NCBI RefSeq assembly: GCF_001411555.2
Contig: NC_049901.1
Coordinates: 32,746,838 to 32,810,837 of the forward strand
Direction: 5' to 3'
Length of the DNA: 64,000 nucleotides
Origin: Juglans regia
Taxonomy: Eukaryota; Streptophyta; Magnoliopsida; Fagales; Juglandaceae
The position numbers and the translations under genes are program-made. Shown here one piece after another: positions 56,190-64,000 of the stretch; the first letter of the stretch is position 1; each line of letters starts with the position of its first letter. The notes beneath the pieces were generated by a model. The model had not been told where the DNA came from, ran no database searches, and saw only the letters and a list, made by a program, of their open reading frames with translations.

Positions 56190-56470
56190 TGTGTCTCAGT
56201 ATTCTTGAAAAAATAGTGTAGGGAAACCATCAGACCCAGGGGAGCCGAGAGGGTTCATATTGAATATGGCCTCCTTGATCTCTACTCAGTGAAAGTTGTT
56301 GATAAAGTAGAGTTCATTTCCTCTATAATAACCTGCTTGATTGGGGCCAGACATTCCTCTATACCAGCTGGTTGAGAGGTTGAGAAAAGGTCCTTGAAAC
56401 AATCTTGGAACACATGGCAGATTACTTGAGGATCCTAAGTTTCTTGGCCTGAAGGTGATTATATCCTACT

Positions 56471-58504
56471 TATAACACCCCGTTCCAGGAGGTCCGGAGA
56501 GTTAACTCTTAATACCTCAAATCAACTTAAATAGTACAACAATAAAATCCAAAAAATCCAATAAAATATTAATCAATTTAATCAATCCAAATATCTAAGT
56601 TCCTCCATGGGGACAATAAAGAAAAACTCAATAACATAAATTAAAAACTCTCTAAAACTCAAAATTATCCTTAACTCATCAAATCAAAATATCTGAAACA
56701 TAAATTTGGTTTACTAACTATGACTCTCAAATAAGCACTTGTACCCTCGGGTACTTATTCCACTCTGATCATCACACCTGCTAAAACTTTCTACTCTTGT
56801 TCTCCAGCTGAATCATAAAAAATATCTGAAAAAAATATATGGAGATAAGGGGTGAGTTATCAACAACTCAGTAAGCAAATGACATATACTAGTGTGTAAA
56901 CATGAGCATTTACAGAGTTCAGAATGCAGAAAAAAAATATTTTCTTTTAGAATGCAGAATCAGAATAATGTTTTTAAAATGCAGCGTCATAACATGTTAT
57001 CAAAAATATCAGAGCAAAAGTTCAAAAATATTCATAATCAAAATCTCTTTGGTATAACATAAACTGAAACATCACATCTTATCTTATCATATTAGAACAA
57101 ATACCATATTTAACCCCCGTAGTAGGGTTGTGCAAACCCCGGTAGCTAACCGAGCAGAAACAGAATGTGAATCTTCCCCTTATTCATTCTCGGAGCCCCG
57201 AGTGTGCACATAGGAAAGACCACGCAGAAAACCACTTTGTTTCCAAAGTGGGTACACCAGAAACAGAAAAGTTGGTACCAACCCGAACAGAGGCCACAAT
57301 TTTACACCCGTGGTGAGGTCAGAACGGAATAGAAACAGAAATAGAATGTTATGCCAAAGGTTTTCAGAAATCACATCAGATCATAACAGAGTACAGAAAA
57401 TCTTCAGAATAGAACAAAATCATTACACAACATAATTTATACACAAAATTTCATATTCGCTCTCTTTTTCAAAGTTCAGAAACAGAATGTCAAAAATAAG
57501 CTCATGTCTACACCAGTCATGACAGAAAATAATTTCTTCTTAAACAGAACCTCATGAGTAATGCAGAACAAATAACTGAGGCAGTTCAAATTTCTTTTCA
57601 ACATCAAATATGTATATTTTCCAAAATTAACCTCAGCTTATTTTATTTTAAATGCAAAGTCTAGCATAGGAACTCCGATTACCTGAACTTCTTAGTTTTT
57701 TCGAAAATTCCTCAAAAACGTCGGACAATAATTAATCGTCACCTATAAAATAATCACGTAATTCTTATAAATTTCTAATTAATCACGTATTTCGATATTT
57801 AATCCTAAGCTTATAAAATAACCTATTTAATTCCCCAAAACCTAAAATTATCAATTATCACTTTCTAAAATCGTCAATGCTAATTTAATACTATGACTAA
57901 AACATTTAAAAGGCAGATCTATTTACTAATGAAAACAACTTATGAATCTTAATACTAAGTAATATAATTATCCCAAAATATTTTAAGATAAACCATAACT
58001 ATTATTAAAAAGACTAAAATATATCTAAAATGTAGAAATAATATTACACCAATATTGTTTACTCTTAAAATAAACCTTCACTTAATAACATGTTAAAATA
58101 CTTAAGCGATTTAAGGTAAGTACAAGTAAAAATTTCGTTAAATAATAATAAACAAAAAGCTTTAATCGTAATTTAAAAGTTTAAAATAAAATTTCACAAT
58201 TACTAAAATAATTTGCGACCAAAGTACAATTTGAAAATCATATTTATTGTATGTAAACTTTGCTTATACCACCCGTATAAATCACGTAAAAATAGACCAA
58301 AATATATCAACATGAGCACATTCTAAAACTAGGGGTAAAACTGTAATTCTATTTCAAAAACTATGCAAAATATAAGTTACGTAAACTGCAAATGCATTCA
58401 CCCAGTCTCGGTGCAAAAACCGTAAGAACAGGGGCGCGAGGCACTCACCGCCAAGGGAGGAGCTGCGCGCGACGCGGCGAAGAAGGTCACAGTGGTGAGG
58501 CACT

Positions 58505-58559
<55 letters not shown>

Positions 58560-59514
58560 GTGAGAGACCTCACGCATAAAGAGAAAGGGACGGAGAGAGA
58601 GCTCGGCGTGAAAGGGGATGAAAACTCACTGTGGGGCAGCGAGGCTTGCGACGGTCTGGGGGCTGGGTGTCGACCTGGCAGTGTCCGAAGGTGGAGGCTT
58701 GTCCTCCGGCGTCTTTTGATGGTAGTGGCGTCGAAGTTGAGGGGGCTGACGACGTGGCTCACGGTGGGGATGCTTCCCCTGTTTCGGCGTGCAAAAACAA
58801 AGTCCTTCACGTCCCAACGTATCAGCGGTTGATGCGGAGGTGCAGGGCAGAGCAACGTCAAACATGATGGTTTCCATCATGCGGGATGTGATTCGAGTGT
58901 TTCAGGTTGGTCTCGGTCGTGGCAGTGGCTGGGATGCATCACGGTTGCCTTCGCGTTGCACTACGGTGCAGTGGTGATCTATGCAGCGGCGCCATGGGTT
59001 AAACCGTGTTGCGATACAGGTTTGGCTCGTTTGGGGTAGTGGTTCTGGTGCTGCACAGCTGCGCTATGGGGAAAGGGCTCACAGTGAAGGAGGCAGAGGC
59101 GTGAAAAGAAGAAGCGGCACTCTAGGTTTTTTTATTGAGGATGAAGAACGGGCAAAAAAAAAAAAAAAAAAAGGATGAAAGGATGATCGAAATAATAAAT
59201 AAACCCTAGAGAGCCGAGAGAGAGAGAGACGTGCAGGTGGATGTGCCGTGTGTGTGCATGGAGTGGGCGAGAGGAAAACTACGGGAGTAAAGAAAAAAAA
59301 AGACGGAAATGAGAAGAAAACAAACAAAAACAAAAACAAATAATTAAACATGCGGGGAGAATAAAAAAAATAAATGGCCAAGATCTCCAAATTAAAATAA
59401 ATTCACTACTCAAATTCGTAAAATAAAAACTTAAAAAAAAAAATCAAGCTCCAATAAATAAATAAATAAATAATCTAAAGTCCAACTATACAAATTTTGG
59501 GTCCGGGTGTCACA
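56471..59514 (-). repeat. 3' LTR of the Tekay element
   Basis: 3044 bp. In element sense it runs from TGTGACACCCGGACCC to GGAACGGGGTGTTATA. It contains an AT-rich middle, a GC-rich block (58430-59110), and a CAGAAACAGAA-rich part near its end. The overlapping ORFs (58487-58867, 59079-59390) are composition effects repeated in the other LTR. Confidence 0.9.
58506..58556. repeat. (GA)n microsatellite in the 3' LTR
   Basis: About 25 GA units. The matching place in the 5' LTR (63675-63689) has about 7. Confidence 0.95.
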
Positions 59515-59530
59515 TTCTCCCCCTCTTAAA
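59515..59530 (-). promoter_or_regulatory. Polypurine tract of the Tekay element
   Basis: On the minus strand GAGGACGAAATTTTTTTAAG leads into AGGGGGAGAA directly before the 3' LTR. The GAGGACGAAATT context is the usual one at Tekay polyprotein ends. Confidence 0.85.
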
Positions 59531-60078
59531 AAAATTTCGTCCTCAAAATTTACTAGTACCACAAACAAGGCCTAAATATTTATCCGCTACAATAATTCCA
59601 TGCCTAACCCATTCGTTAATCGTAATGTCAAACCTAATTAATATTCCGCAATTGTCGAACCTAATGTTCAAATTCTAACCCTCCCATATTGTCGATCGTA
59701 TTCTCCCATAATTTCTCTAGTCATACACATTCGCATACACTGTCTTTTAAAGTCTAGAATATAAACCTCAATAATTAACGAAATAAACTCTCAAACTATC
59801 ATATCACTCACCAAACCACGCTTCCGCTGCTCACTCTATCAACTTATAGTCCTAAAAACATTGAATCTCATACCTTGGAAAAGAACTAAACCTCGCATTT
59901 ACAACTAACTAATAGAGAACTCTTAAAACAATATAATATAATCAAAAGTTCCAAGCTTAAGTCCTGAATAACCTCGATTCACAAATTTCAAATCTTTAGA
60001 AAATCTACTCTCAAACAAACTTCAATATTCTAAGCTATCCAATTAGAACAATTCCATACAAGCACAACTAATCTCGAT
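59531..60078. other. Non-coding internal remnant of the Tekay element
   Basis: AT-rich sequence where protease-pol should be. No pol motif on either strand. It contains no recognisable second element. Confidence 0.6.
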
Positions 60079-61089
60079 TCAAAAAAAGAGTTCAAGGAGA
60101 AAATAGAGTGAGGTACCTGTGATCTCATTGTTGTCATTCTCAGCATCTTCAGATGTTAGTGCGAACACTCGGGCCGGTCCCATTCTACGTTGATTATTAC
60201 CCTGATTCGCTTGTTGGGAACCTGGTTGTGGGTTAGGCTTCTTGTTGTCTGTCAGCAACAAAGGGCATTCCCTGATAAGATGTCCGGTCTTACCGCATCG
60301 AAAACATGCCCCCATTTCCCTTCTGCACTCTCCAGTATGTGCACGATTACAAAACTTACAGAAGCCGTTTGATTGATTTACTAGCATTTGCCTTTGCCCC
60401 GAGCTGCTCCCATCATTTCTCTTTTTCCACGGCCCTTGATCCACTGCAGATTGAGACCCCTGTGGCGCAGTCCTCTTCCTCTGTTCCAGTAGTGTTGCGC
60501 TTGTTTGAAGGCTCTACTCAAATACTGTGGCCTTATCCACCAACTCTGAAAAGTTCCGAATTTGAAAGCCCATAATTCATTCATAAATCTTTTCATTCAG
60601 CCCTTGCTCAAACTTACGAGCCTTCTTCTCCTCATCAGGGATCAAATATGCAGCAAAGCGTGATAACTCGATGAATCTAGCTGCGTACTAGTGTACTGAC
60701 ATAGCTCCCTGTACCAAATTAGCAAACTCCATAGACTTGTCGTCTCGAACAGAGGTTGGGAAAAAGCGGTCCAGAAAGATCTGCTTGAAGTGCAGCCAAC
60801 GGACTATTTTTGTCCCTTTCGCTTCTCTGATGGTTCTTTCATAAATCCACCGTCTTTTTGCTTCTCCTATTAGTTTGAAGGCAAAGTATAGAATCTTCTG
60901 TACGTCCGTGCAGTTTGTAACGCGGAGTATCTCCTCAATATCTTGGATCTAGTCTTCTGCTAAGGTTGCGTCGCCCCGACCATCGAAGGTGGGAGGATGC
61001 ATTCGATTAAACTGCTCTATGGTACATCCCCATTCATCATTTGTCGCATTCATACCCGATACACTTCTTTCTCGACGATGAGGTGGCAT
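60079..61089 (-). pseudogene. Tekay gag, partial
   Basis: The start at 61089 reads MPPHRRERSVSGMNATNDEW, then HPPTFDGRGDATLAED, a stop, and the retrotransposon-gag core on the minus strand ([50 protein letters not shown]). The zinc-knuckle region (60444-60079) has GFCKFCNRAHTGECRREMGA and CFRCGKTGHLIRECP. It then reads GPARVFALTSEDAEN and diverges after NEITGT, exactly where protease normally begins. At least three stops or frameshifts occur. Gag forms the particle and binds RNA in this family. Confidence 0.9.
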
Positions 61090-61624
61090 CCTGACAACTT
61101 GGATTATTAAAAAAAAAATACAAGAATAAAGGGGTTTGTGCAAAATAATCAAATGGTGATGATGGTAAAACAAACATAAATACATATAAAAAATTGTACA
61201 AGCAACAGTGGTATCTCTATATTACTCCAGACTCTAAACCTTCCATCCTGTGAAAAGCCTTATATGCGGTCTAGAAAACCGAACCGAACCTCAATCCACA
61301 TGAACATCTTAGAATATCTATAAAAAAAAAAAAAAAAATTCCTACCGTTCCAATTCCATAAATATCTTGTCTAACACCTGAGACTTCTAATACCCTAAAT
61401 ACACATAAAAATCACCTCCTATAGCCCACAATTGTCTACACCACAACTCTGAAAAAATTATTTCCTCAACGTCATGACCCAGCGCCGACAAGAATTCTAA
61501 AACCTTAACTCTCATTAATCATCTTTTATTCTTAAAAAAAAAAATTCTAAATCTCAAATCTGAAATTTCTTCCTAATCCCACAAATATCTAAACATCAAA
61601 GGTTTATAGTATGCAGAATTCAAA

Positions 61625-61640
61625 CCGGACTCTGATACCA
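61625..61640 (-). promoter_or_regulatory. Primer-binding site of the Tekay element
   Basis: Minus strand TGGTATCAGAGTCCGG, two bases after the 5' LTR end at 61643. It matches initiator tRNA-Met. Confidence 0.92.
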
Positions 61641-61642
61641 AC

Positions 61643-64000
61643 TATAATGCCCTGTTCCAGGAGGTCCGGAAAGTTAACTCTTAATACCTCAAATCAACTT
61701 AAATAGTACAACTATAAAATCTGAAAAATCCAATAAAATATTAATCAATTTAATCAATCTAAATATCTAAGTTCCTCCATGGGGACAATAAAGAAAAACT
61801 CAATAACATAAATTAAAAACCCTCTAAAACTCGAAATTATCCTTAACTCATCAAATCAAAATATCTGAAACATAAATTTGGTTTACTAACTACGACTTTC
61901 AAATAAGGACTTGTATCTTCGGGCACTTATTCCACTCTGATCATCACACCTGCTAAAACTTTCTACTCTTGTTCTCCAGCTGAACTATCAAAAAAATCTG
62001 AAAAAAATATATGGAAATAAGAGGTGAGTTATCAACAACTCAGTAAGCAAATGACATATACTAGTGTGTAAACATGAGCATTTACAGAGTTCAGAATGCA
62101 GAACATAAATATTTTCTTTTAGAATGCAGAATCAGAATAATGTTTTCAAAATGCAGCGTCATAACATGTTATCAAAAATATCAGAGCGAAAGTTCGAAAA
62201 TATTCATAATCAAAATTCGTTTGGTATAGCATAAACTGAAACATCACATCTTATCTTATCATATCAGAACAAATACCATATTTAACCCCCGTGGTAGGGT
62301 TGTGCAAACCTCGGTAGCTAACCGAGCAGAAACAGATGTGAATCTTCCCCTTATTCATTCTCGGAGCTCCGAGTGTGCACATAGGAAAGACTACGCAGAA
62401 AACCACTTTGTTTCCAAAGTGGGTGCACCAGAAACAGAAAAGTTGGTACCAACCCGAACAGAGGCCACAGTTTTACACCAGTGGTGAGGTCAAAATGGAA
62501 CAGAAACAGAAATAGAATATTATGCCAGAGGTTTTCAGAAATCACATCAGATGATAACAGAGTACAGAAAATCTTCAGAATAGAACAAAATCATTACACA
62601 ACATAATTTATGCACAAAATTTCATATTTACTCTCTTTTTCAAAGTTCAGAAACAGAATGTCAAAAATAAGCTCATGTCTACAGCAATCATGACAGAAAA
62701 TAATTTCTTCTTAAACAGAACCTCATGAGTAATGCAGAACAAATAACTGAGGCATTTCAAATTTCTTTTCAACATCAAATATGTATATTTTCCAAAATTA
62801 ACCTCAGCTCATTTTATTTTAAATGCAAAGTCTAGCATAGGAATTCCGCTTACCTGAACTTATTATCTTTTTTGAAAATTCCTCAAAAACGTCGGACAAT
62901 AATTAATCGTTACCTATAAAATAATCACGTAATTCTCATAAATTTCTAATTAATCACGTATTTCGATATTTAATCCTAAGCTTATAAAATAACCTATTTA
63001 ATTCCTCAAAACCTAAAATTACCAATTATCACTTTCTAAAATCGTCAATGCTAATTTAATACTATGACTAAAACATTTAAAAGTCAGATCTATTTACTAA
63101 TGAAAACAACTTATGAAGCTTAATACTAAGTAATATAATTATCCCAAAATATTTTAAGATAAACCATAACTATTATTAAAAAGACTAAAATATATCTAAA
63201 ATGTAGAAATAACATTACACCAATATTGTTTACTCTTAAAATAAACCTTCACTTAATAACATGTTAAAATACTTAAGCGATTTAAGGTAAGTACAAGTAA
63301 AAATTTCGTTAAATAATAATAAACAAAAAGCTTTAATCGTAATTTAAAAGTTTAAAATAAAATTTCACAATTACTAAAATAATTTACTACCAAAGTACAA
63401 TTTCAAATTCCTATTTATTGTATGTAAACTTTTCTTATACCACCTGTATAAACCACGTAAAAACAGACCAAAATATATCAACTTGAACACATTCTAAAAC
63501 GAGGGGTAAAACTGTAATTCCATTTCAAAAACTATGCAAAATATAAGTTACGTAAACTGCAAAAGCATTCACGTAGTCTCGGTGCAAAAACCGTAAGAAC
63601 AGGGGCACGAGGCACTCACCGCCAAGGGAGGAGCTGCGCGCGACGCGGCGAAGAAGGTCACGGTGGTGAGGCACTGAGAGAGAGAGAGATGAGTGAGAGA
63701 CCTCACGCAGAAAGAGAAAGGGACAGAGAGAGAGCTCGGCGTGAAAGGGGACGAAAACTCACCGTGGGGCAGCAGGCTTGCGACGGTCTGGGGGCTGGGC
63801 GTCGACCTGGCAGTGTCCGAAGGTGGAGGCTTGTCCTCTGGCGTCTTTTGATGGCAGTGGCGTCGAAGTTGAGGGGGCTGACGACATGGCTCACGGTGGG
63901 GATGCTTCCCTTGATTCGGCGTGCAAAAACAGAGTCCTTCACGTCCCAACGTATCGGCAGCTTGGTGCGGAGGTGTAGGGCAGAGCAGTGTCAAACATGA
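61643..64000 (-). repeat. 5' LTR of the Tekay element (partial, runs off the window)
   Basis: Aligned base by base with 56471-58870 with only scattered differences (e.g. TATAATGCCCTG against TATAACACCCCG). By comparison with the 3' LTR, about 650-700 bp lie beyond the window. The ORFs at 63569-64000 are the same composition effects as in the other LTR. Confidence 0.93.

Larger units (their letters stand above)
53496..56470 (-). mobile_element. Decayed LINE, truncated by the Tekay insertion
   Basis: The T run 53496-53508 is the poly(A) of a minus-strand LINE. Leftward-reading ORF2 pieces cover RT (56189-55896: FIALIPKKLNPFIITDFRHI; TSFVPGRLITD), the RT end (55641-55258), zf-RVT (54451-54221: FLWKACLDVIPSKAKMYQRR, CPICKLHLEIVEHALWDC) and RNase H (53949-53541, ending in an AHALCQAALSIS-like tail with stop at 53541-53543). 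At 55519-55560 the YADD box reads FAYDSLLF, losing one catalytic Asp. The 5' part would continue to the right of the Tekay element, outside this window. Confidence 0.88.
56471..64000 (-). mobile_element. Tekay/Del-type Ty3/gypsy element reduced to gag (continues beyond window)
   Basis: Two long LTRs (56471-59514, and from 61643 past the window end) flank an internal region of only ~2.1 kb. Next to the right LTR is a PBS (minus TGGTATCAGAGTC, 61640 downward). Next to the left LTR is a PPT (minus AAGAGGGGGAGAA before TGTGACACCC). Gag with a CCHC knuckle is present. Protease, RT, RNase H and integrase are absent, apparently deleted from just after gag to just before the PPT. The LTRs are closely alike. 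It interrupts the LINE at 53496-56470. The left flank CTACT (56466-56470) should recur after the right LTR. Confidence 0.9.

Noticed and set aside
58487..59390. ORFs in the Tekay LTR GC-rich block
   Set aside because: Repeated in both LTRs, with GA-repeat and Ser/Pro-rich translations; composition effect rather than a gene.

Overview
This is a gene-poor, transposon-dense plant nuclear region. Evidence: Ty3/gypsy (Tat and Tekay types), a Tork/Tnt1-type Ty1/copia, plant L1-type LINEs with DUF4283/zinc-knuckle ORF1s, a PIF/Harbinger element, Mutator-like and CACTA elements, several MITEs, AT-rich spacers and plant gene fragments with introns. The MITE and long-LTR sequences remind me of woody eudicots, perhaps Fagales (walnut/hickory/oak relatives). 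That is recollection, not a search result.

Layout. 1-925: possible last two exons of a host gene, with a 70-bp palindrome in the intron. 2215-3005: CACTA remnant and a MITE. 3558-18555: an old Tat/Ogre-type gypsy element on the minus strand (TSD ATCAT), with decayed gag-pol, an oppositely oriented extra ORF and a degenerate tandem-repeat block; a 4.3-kb solo LTR (4722-9020, TSD CCATC) is nested in it. 18732-21044: remnants of a minus-strand LINE. 22255-27917: an almost intact plus-strand LINE whose ORF2 is broken once, at an A8 run. 28122-29696 and 30806-30844 + 43389-44825: a direct duplication (D1, D2). Between and inside the copies sit a Pack-MULE carrying a hydrolase exon (29697-30797) and a PIF/Harbinger element (30845-43388, TSD TAA). 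The PIF interval holds a 5.9-kb solo LTR with a higher-order tandem repeat and an intron-containing fragment of an ERD6-like sugar transporter gene.

45169-52496: a short non-autonomous LTR retrotransposon (TSD AAAAA) carrying two captured gene fragments, ZIP-transporter-like and HSP70-like. A structurally complete Tork-type copia (46284-51718, TSD TAAAG) is inserted in it; its polyprotein frame is interrupted by only two nonsense codons. 53496-56470: a decayed minus-strand LINE, cut by a minus-strand Tekay-type gypsy element (56471 to beyond 64000) with ~3-kb LTRs, an internal region reduced to gag, and clear PBS and PPT.

The genes do not form a pathway. What links them is nested transposition and repeated capture of host gene pieces by at least three element classes (LTR retrotransposon, MULE, PIF interval). 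The only candidate ordinary host gene is the fragment at the left edge. All similarities are by reading, not by alignment software; identities and ages are approximate.
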